5,638 bases of DNA, from assembly GCA_017616955.1 (NCBI GenBank), contig JAFZXD010000060.1, positions 1-5,638 of the forward strand. Reading direction: 5' to 3'. How positions within the stretch are numbered: the first letter of the stretch is position 1; each line of letters begins with the position of its first letter. A model generated the notes under the pieces. It saw nothing but the letters and a program-made list of their open reading frames with translations, was not told the DNA's origin and searched no databases. The DNA comes from Eubacterium sp. (GTDB taxonomy: Bacteria; Bacillota; Clostridia; Lachnospirales; Lachnospiraceae). Made by a program: the position numbers and the translations under genes. Positions 1-5,638 of the stretch are shown in pieces.

Positions 1-438
1 GGAGCAAGCCTCAGAGACGAACTCGAGAAGGATCCTAAGCTTCTTTCCAAAGTTACAACTGAAGACCTTCGTAGTTTCGGTATGATTCCTGAGTTTATAG
101 GAAGACTTCCTGTTATCTTCACACTGGAAGATCTGTCTGAAGAAATGTATATCAGAATCCTTAAGGAACCTCGCAACTCCATAATCAAACAGTATCAGAA
201 GCTTCTCAGAATAGATGAAGTAGAGCTTAAGTTTGAAGACGAAGCATTCAAGGAGATAGCAAAGATTGCTGCAGAAAGAAAAACCGGTGCAAGAGCACTC
301 CGCTCTATCATCGAAGATCTACTTCTCGATATCATGTATCAGGTTCCTAAAGATGACAACATAGGTACTGTCATCATCACAGGCGACTATGTAAGAAAAG
401 AAGGATCACCTATAATTAAGATGCGTGGAGTTGAATAG
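1..438 (+). CDS. clpX: ATP-dependent Clp protease ATP-binding subunit ClpX, C-terminal part (5' truncated by window edge)
   Basis: ClpX is the AAA+ unfoldase that recognises tagged or native substrates, unfolds them with ATP and threads them into the ClpP peptidase in the cytoplasm. Reading frame 1 is open from base 1, giving about 145 residues; the zinc-binding domain, Walker A and Walker B lie left of the window. The visible part holds the motif FGMIPEFIGRLP at local residues 26-37, whose Arg35 corresponds to the arginine finger. The small AAA+ subdomain follows, with KTGARALRSIIE at local residues 94-105; Arg98 in GAR is the sensor-2 arginine. The order, spacing and C-terminal end (TAG at 436-438) fit full-length ClpX, so the protein looks intact here. 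Downstream is a hairpin terminator and a convergent gene rather than lon, which often follows clpX in Firmicutes. The ATG at 82 is an internal methionine, not the start. Confidence 0.97.
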   Translation, partial: GASLRDELEKDPKLLSKVTTEDLRSFGMIPEFIGRLPVIFTLEDLSEEMYIRILKEPRNSIIKQYQKLLRIDEVELKFEDEAFKEIAKIAAERKTGARALRSIIEDLLLDIMYQVPKDDNIGTVIITGDYVRKEGSPIIKMRGVE

Positions 439-473
439 ACTAATTATTTAATATAATAATATAATTACCAAAA

Positions 474-501
474 TAAGGACAAGGTTTTCACCTTGTCCTT
501 A
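474..501. terminator. Probable bidirectional intrinsic terminator between clpX and the histone-like gene
   Basis: A perfect 11-bp inverted repeat (474-484 with 491-501, arm TAAGGACAAGG) encloses a 6-nt loop, TTTTCA. It sits 35 bp after the clpX stop and 31 bp after the stop of the convergent minus-strand gene. On the plus strand it is followed by an AT-rich tail with a TTTT run at 506-509. On the minus strand the stem runs directly into TTTTGG. The U-tracts are short, so efficiency in each direction is uncertain, but position and stem strength support shared termination. Confidence 0.8.
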
Positions 502-532
502 ATAATTTTATAAACTTATTCAATGTATATAC

Positions 533-1246
533 TTAGATGTTGAATGAACCTTCATTACCATCTGCTGTAAAGTATACAACATTGTTCTCAGGCTGATAGT
601 ATACATTAAGCTTCTTTACAGACTTACCATATACTTCAAGTGCCTTCTTTACTATATCATCTGTACTAGTATTGAATCCCTGATACTGAACTTCAACTGA
701 TACCTTAGTAGCAGTTGCCTTAGTTGCAGTCTTCTTTGCAGGTGTCTTCTTTGCTGTTGTAGCTTTCTTAGTTGTTGTAGCCTTCTTTGTTGTTGCAGCC
801 TTTTTAGCAGGTGCTTTCTTTGCTGTCTCTTTCTTAGCAGGCTCTTTCTTTTCAGCTTCCTTTTTAGCAGGTGTAGCTTTCTTAGTTGTTGTTGCCTTCT
901 TTGCAGGTGCCTTCTTTGCTGTTGTCTTCTTAGCAGGCTCTTTCTTTACAGTATCATCAATTTCAGCTTCTGCCGCAGAAACATTTGCTTTTTTCACAGG
1001 TGCCTTCTTTGGAGGAGTCTTCGTCTTTGAAGTTCCCTTCTTTACAGGTGCCTTCTTCTCAGGAGCTTTTGCCTTTACTTTTTCTGCTGCCGCAACATCG
1101 ACATTCTTATCAGTATCAGCCACCTTAACTAACTCAACCTTCTTATCAGCCTTAACTTCGGCTTTCTTCTCAACGGCTGCCTCTGTCTTCTTAGCAGCTG
1201 CTGCCTTTTCTGCGAGATCCTTAACACTTGCCTTCTTAACTGCCAT
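533..1246 (-). CDS. Histone-H1-like lysine/alanine-rich protein with C-terminal DUF6465-like domain
   Basis: This is a 237-residue, strongly basic protein. Residues 1-60 are K/A/V-rich with some acidic residues. Residues 61-180 are low-complexity blocks of AKK, PAKK and TTKK type, like the tails of histone H1 and bacterial H1 mimics. Residues about 183-237 form a compact, ordinary-composition domain with an apparent strand-helix-strand-strand pattern: VEVQYQG, then DDIVKKALEVYGKSV, then KLNVYYQPENNVVYFTADG. This tail resembles a domain I recall as DUF6465 in Lachnospiraceae; the family name is from memory. Binding of the basic tail to DNA or RNA is inferred from charge. No signal peptide or membrane segment is seen. 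The start is well supported by GGAGG at 1255-1259, 8 nt before the ATG. The gene has its own promoter candidate and ends toward clpX. Repeat-rich tails of this kind often vary in length between strains. Confidence 0.88.
   Translation of the reverse strand: MAVKKASVKDLAEKAAAAKKTEAAVEKKAEVKADKKVELVKVADTDKNVDVAAAEKVKAKAPEKKAPVKKGTSKTKTPPKKAPVKKANVSAAEAEIDDTVKKEPAKKTTAKKAPAKKATTTKKATPAKKEAEKKEPAKKETAKKAPAKKAATTKKATTTKKATTAKKTPAKKTATKATATKVSVEVQYQGFNTSTDDIVKKALEVYGKSVKKLNVYYQPENNVVYFTADGNEGSFNI
776..946 (-). repeat. Imperfect in-frame 96-nt-period repeat within the basic tail
   Basis: Two 25-residue blocks at protein residues 101-125 (bases 872-946) and 133-157 (bases 776-850) are nearly identical: both have KKEPAKK, then TAKKAPAKKA, then TTKKAT, with two substitutions. 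They are separated by exactly 32 codons (96 nt) and the DNA is similarly conserved. Shorter PAKK and TTKKAT units extend the pattern on the C-terminal side to about residue 175. This looks like internal duplication of a basic repeat unit, kept in frame. Confidence 0.8.
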
Positions 1247-1254
1247 TTTTCAAT

Positions 1255-1259
1255 CCTCC
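1255..1259 (-). promoter_or_regulatory. Ribosome binding site of the histone-like gene
   Basis: GGAGG on the minus strand lies 8 nt before the ATG at 1246. This strong, canonical Shine-Dalgarno site fixes the start of the histone-like protein. Confidence 0.9.
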
Positions 1260-1329
1260 GTACATGAAAAAAATACAATTTAGTAATGCACCCAAGAATT
1301 TCGGGTTTTGGTTAAAAAATACAAGAAAT

Positions 1330-1358
1330 ATTGTAATATTTTTGTGACTTTTTTGCAA
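1330..1358 (-). promoter_or_regulatory. Candidate sigma-A promoter for the histone-like gene
   Basis: On the minus strand a -35 element TTGCAA (1353-1358) is followed by a 17-nt spacer and a -10 element TACAAT (1330-1335, five of six consensus positions). Transcription would begin near 1323, giving a leader of roughly 75 nt before the ATG. The leader can form a weak hairpin at 1290-1306, with a 6-bp stem that includes one G-U pair. The whole 1247-1459 gap is very AT-rich and otherwise holds no gene. No clear intrinsic terminator for tex is visible in it, so read-through from tex is also possible. Confidence 0.55.
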
Positions 1359-1459
1359 TACTTGCACAAAAATTTCTACATATTAGCCAAATTAACCATC
1401 GTTAAATTGTCAATTTTATATATTTTTTATAATTTTTTTACTAAATTCCCTATTTTTTT

Positions 1460-3739
1460 CTACAGAATCATAGATAAACCAATTCGTCCTTTTTCCATGT
1501 CAACGCTTATAATCTTAACTTCAACTATGTCGCCGACACTGACAACTTCCAGAGGATGTTTTACGAATTTGCCCTTCTTCAGCTGTGATACATGCACCAG
1601 ACCATCCTGATGAACACCGATATCAACAAAGGCACCAAAGTCTATAACATTTCTGACAGTTCCCTTCAGAACCATTCCTACTTCCAGATCTTTCATCTCA
1701 AGGACATCCGATCTGAGTATAGGTTTCGGCATATCTTCTCTCGGGTCACGTCCCGGACGAAGAAGCTCATTTATTATATCATTCAGAGTGAGCTCTCCGA
1801 CTCCGACCTCAGCTGCAAGTTTCTTCATATCCTGCTTTGACATAGACTTAAGCTTTGTCACAGGATCTCTTCCCATAGCCTGAGCCGCAAGATCCATCTC
1901 TGCTGATGTAACTCCTGTCTTGCCGAGTCTTATTTCAAGTTTATCAAGTATCTTCTGAGTAGCATCGTAGCTTTCCGGATGAACCGCAGTTGCATCAAGC
2001 GGGTTCTTTCCTCCTATAATCCTGAGGAAACCGGCACACTGCTCATACGCCTTAGCTCCAAGCTTTGGAACTTTCAGAAGTTCTTTTCTGTCTTTAAATG
2101 TACCATTCTCTTCACGATATGTAACGATGTTCTTGGCTATAGCCTTGGATATTCCGGATACATACTCAAGAAGCGGTGCTGATGCGGTATTAAGATCTAC
2201 ACCAACCTTATTAACTGCTGTTTCTACTACTCCGCCAAGTGCTTCTCCAAGTTTCTTCTGATTCATATCATGCTGATACTGTCCGACACCGATTGACTTA
2301 GGATCAATCTTAACCAGCTCTGCCAGAGGATCCTGTACACGTCTAGCTATAGAAGCAGCTGAACGCTGCCCTACATCAAACTCAGGGAACTCTTCGGTTG
2401 CGAGCTGACTTGCACTATATACCGATGCTCCTGCTTCATTTGTTATAACATAGCTTACCTGCTCCGGAATCTCATGGAGGAGTTCTACTATGATCTGTTC
2501 AGATTCTCTTGAAGCTGTACCATTACCACATGATATAAGTGTAATTCCATACTTTTTGATAAATCTTTTAAGAACGGCTTTTGCATCCGCTATCTTCTTC
2601 TCATTTGTCGGAGCAGTAGGATATATGACAGCAGTATCAAGCACCTTACCTGTAGGGTCTACAACCGCAAGCTTACATCCTGTTCTGAAAGCAGGATCCC
2701 ATCCAAGAACTGTCTGTCCTGCGATAGGTGGCTGCATGAGAAGCTGAGTAAGGTTCTTGCCAAAGACTTCTATAGCACCGTCTTCAGCATTTTCAGTAAG
2801 TTCATTTCTAAGTTCACGTTCGATTGAAGGAGCTATAAGTCTTTCATATGAATCTATAGCTGCATTTGCCAAAACCTGAGCTGTCCATGGGATACTCAGT
2901 TCAGTTTTTGCAAGCTTGGCTGTCGGAATAGCATCGATAAGAAGCTCATCGGAGCCTTTTCCGATTCCTCTTATAACATCCTTTGAGATAAGCTGTTTTT
3001 CAAGATAATTTACAATAAGAAGCTCAGGAACCTCAATCTTAACAGTCAGGAACTTCTCCTTCTCACCTCTGTTAACAGCCAGGGTTCTGTATCCTGTCAT
3101 CTTTGATATAGGTTCTTCAAAGTCATAATAATTCTCATATACAGACTTTGCTTCCGGATCCTTTGCCACGGACTTTATGGTTCCGGCCTTGAATGTCTTC
3201 TCTCTTATCCAAGTTCTGTATTCGGCAGAATCACTTATCTGCTCTGCTATAATGTCAGATGCTCCCTGAATAGCATCTTCTACACTCTTTATTCCTTTTT
3301 CATCGTCTATATATGCAGAAGCTTCTGTCGCCATATCCTTATCGGTACTCTGAAGAAGGATGATGTTAGCAAGCGGTTCAAGTCCCGCCTCCTTAGCGAT
3401 AGTTGCTTTTGTTCTTCTCTTTGGTCTGTATGGTCTGTAGAGATCTTCCAGAACCACCATAGTTTCTGCAGCTTCAATCTCTGCACGAAGTTCCGGTGTC
3501 ATCTTCTCCTGTTCTTCGATACTGGAGATAACAGTCTGCTTCTTCTCTTCAAGATTTCTGAGATACTGAAGTCTCTCAAAGAGCTTACGAAGCTGTTCGT
3601 CATTCAGCGCTCCTGTTTTCTCCTTTCTGTATCGTGCGATAAAAGGTACTGTACAACCTTCATCAAGAAGGTCAACTGCTGCCTGCACCTGTGAATTCTT
3701 TACTTCCAACTCTTCACTTATCTTACTGATTATGTCCAT
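1460..3739 (-). CDS. tex: Tex family protein, S1 RNA-binding transcription accessory factor
   Basis: Tex is a conserved cytoplasmic nucleic-acid-binding protein linked to transcription; its exact biochemical role is not settled. From the chosen start it has 759 residues, slightly longer than common homologues. Domains in order: the helical Tex N-terminal region with PFIARYRKEKTG (32-43) and LEDLYRPYRPKRRTKA (97-112); the YqgF/RNase H-like domain starting at LGWDPAFRTGCK (345-356), with CGNGTASRE (404-412) and TNEAGASVYSAS (433-444); then IGVGQYQHD (483-491) and VGVDLNTAS (512-520); helix-hairpin-helix motifs (about 527-574); and a C-terminal S1 domain (about 687-756) with FGAFVDIGVHQDGLVHVS (701-718). 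All expected motifs are intact. Start choice: an in-frame ATG exists at 3766, but it has no ribosome site, whereas AAGGAG at 3751-3756 precedes the ATG at 3739. The protein then begins MDIISKISEEL, as Tex proteins usually do. The gene is preceded by a long palindrome and is separated from the peptidase operon by a terminator. Confidence 0.97.
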   Translation of the reverse strand: MDIISKISEELEVKNSQVQAAVDLLDEGCTVPFIARYRKEKTGALNDEQLRKLFERLQYLRNLEEKKQTVISSIEEQEKMTPELRAEIEAAETMVVLEDLYRPYRPKRRTKATIAKEAGLEPLANIILLQSTDKDMATEASAYIDDEKGIKSVEDAIQGASDIIAEQISDSAEYRTWIREKTFKAGTIKSVAKDPEAKSVYENYYDFEEPISKMTGYRTLAVNRGEKEKFLTVKIEVPELLIVNYLEKQLISKDVIRGIGKGSDELLIDAIPTAKLAKTELSIPWTAQVLANAAIDSYERLIAPSIERELRNELTENAEDGAIEVFGKNLTQLLMQPPIAGQTVLGWDPAFRTGCKLAVVDPTGKVLDTAVIYPTAPTNEKKIADAKAVLKRFIKKYGITLISCGNGTASRESEQIIVELLHEIPEQVSYVITNEAGASVYSASQLATEEFPEFDVGQRSAASIARRVQDPLAELVKIDPKSIGVGQYQHDMNQKKLGEALGGVVETAVNKVGVDLNTASAPLLEYVSGISKAIAKNIVTYREENGTFKDRKELLKVPKLGAKAYEQCAGFLRIIGGKNPLDATAVHPESYDATQKILDKLEIRLGKTGVTSAEMDLAAQAMGRDPVTKLKSMSKQDMKKLAAEVGVGELTLNDIINELLRPGRDPREDMPKPILRSDVLEMKDLEVGMVLKGTVRNVIDFGAFVDIGVHQDGLVHVSQLKKGKFVKHPLEVVSVGDIVEVKIISVDMEKGRIGLSMIL

Positions 3740-3750
3740 TAATGTTCTGT

Positions 3751-3756
3751 CTCCTT
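3751..3756 (-). promoter_or_regulatory. Ribosome binding site deciding the tex start
   Basis: AAGGAG on the minus strand lies 11 nt before the ATG at 3739. The site falls inside the codons that would be used if translation began at the ATG at 3766. It therefore favours the shorter Tex and argues against the nine-residue extension. Confidence 0.75.
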
Positions 3757-3787
3757 TTATTTCCATTTACTTATAGTAGGTGCTGCC

Positions 3788-3870
3788 CAGCAACGTTAGG
3801 ATATATACAGAATATAGACGTTAGTATGCAAACATACACGTTCTATATTCTGTATATATCCTACCTGCTG
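3788..3870. repeat. Long imperfect palindrome (83 nt) upstream of tex
   Basis: A perfect 22-bp inverted repeat (3797-3818 with 3842-3863; arm begins TAGGATATATACAG) forms the core. Pairing continues inward through CGT/ACG (3819-3821 with 3838-3840) and GTATG/CATAC (3824-3828 with 3833-3837) to a CAAA tetraloop at 3829-3832, with only small bulges. It continues outward, across a small internal loop, to CAGCA/TGCTG (3788-3792 with 3866-3870). Neither strand has a T-run after the stem, so it is not a normal intrinsic terminator. It lies between the peptidase terminator and tex, about 50 nt upstream of the tex start. It could be a structured tex leader, a dyad operator, or a small inserted repeat element; the sequence alone does not decide. 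No convincing -35/-10 pair for tex was found around it. Confidence 0.85.
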
Positions 3871-3897
3871 AACAGTTACAGATAAAGTAAAAATATA

Positions 3898-3918
3898 GGT
3901 CAGGGAAATCCCCTGACC
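3898..3918 (-). terminator. Rho-independent terminator of the C39 peptidase operon
   Basis: A perfect 8-bp GC-rich stem, GGTCAGGG/CCCTGACC, with a 5-nt loop is followed on the minus strand by TATATTTTTACTTT. It lies 37 nt after the peptidase stop codon (3956-3958). This is a classic intrinsic terminator, and it separates the peptidase transcript from tex. Confidence 0.88.
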
Positions 3919-3955
3919 CATCTTACTATAATTATTCTGTTTAGTCAAAAATCAT

Positions 3956-5212
3956 CTACTGACTATCGTAGTATTTTTTACCTTTGTCCGGATGGAAATA
4001 TGTCCTGATAAATCCTTCGGTAGATAGTACTACGAATTCATTTGTTTCTTCGATATAGTATATATCATCCCCGTCTTCAGCTTCGGTCTTATGAAGACTA
4101 TCGAAATTGTTTATAACAGCTGATGCAGCAGCCTCATATTCTTCCGGACTTTCAAAGCCCATATCTTTTCCATGCTTCTCAAAATGCTGCTTAAGAAGCT
4201 TCTGACTTTTGAACTTGTAAGTCTTTGGCAGACTGTATGCCCAGAGCCCTTCTATCTGGTCCGCAATTTCTGTGTACTTCCATAATCTGGCTGAATTCTG
4301 TACGCAGTTGGAATCGTGCATAATAAAAGATCCGCCATTTAGATTTCCATCCACTTCCTTTCCGCCTACATAATCGGTAAGAACAATGAAATGTCCATGC
4401 TCCGTAAAATGTCCCGGACCCATAATACATATAACAGGCTTTCCATCTCGGAGAGCCTCTGCTATAGATGATTCACTTAATGAAACCTCTTCAACTCTAA
4501 GGCCAATCTTTTCAGCACCTTTAGACATCAACTCCCAACTGGAGCCATTACCTGCTACAGCATAACCTTCACTTTTAGAAAATTCTGCCATCCAGGAGGG
4601 CGTTTTGGACTCGTCCTGCAGCAGGTAAATAGCTACCATGGAGAGGGATGTTGGTCCACAACCTGTGAACCCAAGTACGTCGGCACTATATTCTTGGTAT
4701 CCCCATCTGGAATCCCACTGATATAACTCCGGCACTGAATCTTTAAAGTTAATATTGCCGTTTCCACGTGCATTTGGCTGTTCCAAACCTTTCATGACAA
4801 GCGGATAATGTAATATAAAATCCTCTGTCTCATGATGGTTCTTCATCAGCTTCTTCAACTGTTTTGTATAATCCTCTTCGGATATACCTTCATGTTCACT
4901 AACAAATTTCTTTATCTTTTCATCTACTTCTTCAGATGATAACTCATGTGTATATGCCGACCCATCACCATTGGTCACCCCAGTACCATCCGAGTACGAA
5001 CCCATCAATGCATCCGAATTCGTAGCAAGTGACTGAAGTCCATTTAAATCCGAGGAATTCGACATATTCTTTGATTGTTTATATATAAGAAATGTCATCC
5101 CAACCATACCTATAAAGAATATGGCAAGGAATAAAACCATACGATGTTTGTACCAAGCTTTCTGTTTTAGTTTTTCCTTTATATGTTCATTATTAAATTT
5201 TTCTTTACTCAT
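3956..5212 (-). CDS. Membrane-anchored C39-like cysteine peptidase with C-terminal toxin-like module
   Basis: From the ATG at 5212 this is a 418-residue protein with a lysine-rich cytoplasmic N-terminus. One membrane segment (about 25-44, VLFLAIFFIGMVGMTFLIY) has no evident cleavage site, so the rest is probably anchored outside the cell. A Ser/Gly/Asn-rich and acidic linker runs to about 155. The peptidase domain (about 160-330) resembles Peptidase_C39_2: LYQWDSRWGY carries the likely oxyanion Gln165, TGCGPTSLSMVA the nucleophile Cys185, GHFIVLTDY the catalytic His274, and MHDSN the Asp300. The active site looks complete; the substrate is unknown. Residues about 338-418 are an extra module with HFEKHGKDMGF, SPEEYEAAA, TNEFVVLS and IRTYFHP, resembling C-terminal domains I associate with polymorphic toxins. 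Start choice: the frame is open to an ATG at 5290, 14 nt after the upstream stop, which would add 26 residues. No Shine-Dalgarno precedes 5290, and only a weak, closely spaced AGGA precedes 5212, so the start is uncertain. It is probably co-transcribed with the upstream gene. Confidence 0.88.
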   Translation of the reverse strand: MSKEKFNNEHIKEKLKQKAWYKHRMVLFLAIFFIGMVGMTFLIYKQSKNMSNSSDLNGLQSLATNSDALMGSYSDGTGVTNGDGSAYTHELSSEEVDEKIKKFVSEHEGISEEDYTKQLKKLMKNHHETEDFILHYPLVMKGLEQPNARGNGNINFKDSVPELYQWDSRWGYQEYSADVLGFTGCGPTSLSMVAIYLLQDESKTPSWMAEFSKSEGYAVAGNGSSWELMSKGAEKIGLRVEEVSLSESSIAEALRDGKPVICIMGPGHFTEHGHFIVLTDYVGGKEVDGNLNGGSFIMHDSNCVQNSARLWKYTEIADQIEGLWAYSLPKTYKFKSQKLLKQHFEKHGKDMGFESPEEYEAAASAVINNFDSLHKTEAEDGDDIYYIEETNEFVVLSTEGFIRTYFHPDKGKKYYDSQ

Positions 5213-5304
5213 TTTCCTAATCCAACGTTTTTTCTTTATGTTTGTATTGTATGATGAAGCATCATCATTAATGCAGTAATATTCCATCATTATGGCATAT
5301 TTCG

Positions 5305-5638
5305 CTACTCTGCATCAGTAGCACTTCCATAATCCTCAAAAAGAATATCATCAAGTTCATCTTGAGGCAAGTCAGACAAATCATTATCTTGCTCAACAGT
5401 TTCCGCCATGTCATCATATGATAAACAATTAAATAGAAACCAATCATTATCTCCTTCCGGAACTATAAAGTCCATCGTTATATATTCTGAATCATTATCA
5501 TTGAATAGATTATATCTGTAACATATAAAATTGAGACTTTCAGCTCCCCAAAAATCCTCCGGGTTATCAAAAGGCATTTTATCCCGGTTCAAACGAGAAA
5601 GCATACGAATATTTTTAGTAACATTCTGGAATCCGTAA
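5305..5638 (-). CDS. Unrecognised protein, C-terminal part (5' end beyond the right window edge)
   Basis: The minus-strand frame is open from the right edge (first whole codon 5637-5635) to TAG at 5305-5307, giving 110 residues. The ATG at 5604 has no ribosome site, and open codons continue upstream of it, so it is probably internal and the gene truncated by the window. I do not recognise the family. It contains an aromatic-rich stretch (NPEDFWGAESLNFICYRYN) and alternating hydrophobic segments suggestive of strands (YITMDFIV, WFLFNCL). The tail is strongly acidic, rich in D/E from about 30 residues before the end. No membrane segment or signal is seen in this part. It ends 14 nt before the first possible peptidase ATG (93 nt before the preferred one), so an operon is likely. 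An acidic partner for the toxin-like peptidase tail is possible but unproven. Confidence 0.7.
   Translation of the reverse strand, partial: YGFQNVTKNIRMLSRLNRDKMPFDNPEDFWGAESLNFICYRYNLFNDNDSEYITMDFIVPEGDNDWFLFNCLSYDDMAETVEQDNDLSDLPQDELDDILFEDYGSATDAE

Noticed and set aside
710..1010. Repetitive tract considered as a CRISPR or tandem intergenic repeat
   Set aside because: The repeats are in frame, code for KK-rich units, and have no unique spacers of constant length.
1389..1408. Inverted repeat around GTTAA/TTAAC after tex, considered as a tex terminator
   Set aside because: The stem is short, wholly AT apart from one G-C pair and contains a T-T mismatch. It would be too weak to terminate.
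1408..1413. Perfect TTGACA (-35 consensus) on the minus strand
   Set aside because: No acceptable -10 hexamer lies 16-18 nt downstream; the nearest TAATAT is 22 nt away. The TTGCAA/TACAAT pair is a better promoter candidate.
1308..1610. Plus-strand 100-codon open frame over the tex 3' end and the AT-rich gap
   Set aside because: It runs through AT-rich DNA into the antisense of the well-supported Tex S1 domain. Composition (F/I/Y/K runs) is typical of random AT-rich translation, and no ribosome site is seen.
1592..2747. Three plus-strand open frames (1592-1840, 1979-2182, 2490-2747) antisense to tex
   Set aside because: All lie entirely within the strongly conserved Tex coding sequence on the other strand and resemble no protein I know.
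3798..3862. Palindrome considered as a complete MITE or insertion sequence
   Set aside because: It is too short for a mobile element with internal sequence, has no convincing target duplication beyond TA, and no second copy exists in the window. It is kept only as an inverted repeat.
4191..4430. 79-codon minus-strand frame inside the peptidase gene
   Set aside because: It is in an alternative frame over the conserved peptidase domain; the main frame carries the catalytic motifs.

Overview
The window reads as an ordinary chromosomal segment of a low-to-moderate GC Firmicute, most likely a Lachnospiraceae member of the Butyrivibrio/Eubacterium type. The basis is strong AGGAGG-type ribosome sites, AT-rich intergenic DNA, a ClpX of Gram-positive type, and a lysine/alanine-rich histone-like protein with a C-terminal domain resembling one I associate with Lachnospiraceae. 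The species assignment is inference.

Layout, left to right. (1) The 3' end of clpX (+ strand) enters from the left edge and ends at 438. (2) A hairpin at 474-501 separates it from a convergent gene and can serve both as a terminator. (3) A 237-residue histone-H1-like basic protein lies on the minus strand (533-1246), with a recognisable promoter in the AT-rich gap before it. (4) tex, encoding the S1-domain RNA-binding protein Tex, is on the minus strand (1460-3739). (5) An intergenic region of about 215 bp holds a long 83-nt imperfect palindrome and a separate intrinsic terminator. (6) A membrane-anchored extracellular C39-like cysteine peptidase is on the minus strand (3956-5212, possibly from 5290). 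It carries an unusual C-terminal module resembling domains found at the ends of polymorphic toxins. (7) The 3' end of an unrecognised gene with an acidic C-terminus runs off the right edge, immediately upstream of the peptidase and probably in the same operon.

clpX (regulated proteolysis), tex (RNA polymerase/RNA-associated factor) and the histone-like gene (probable nucleic-acid binding) are housekeeping or chromosome-associated functions. The peptidase and its partner form a separate surface or secreted unit, closed by its own terminator. I see no mobile element, CRISPR, tRNA or rRNA. The items most worth a second look are the peptidase plus toxin-like tail with its acidic neighbour, and the long palindrome upstream of tex. 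Neither is proof of a new system.
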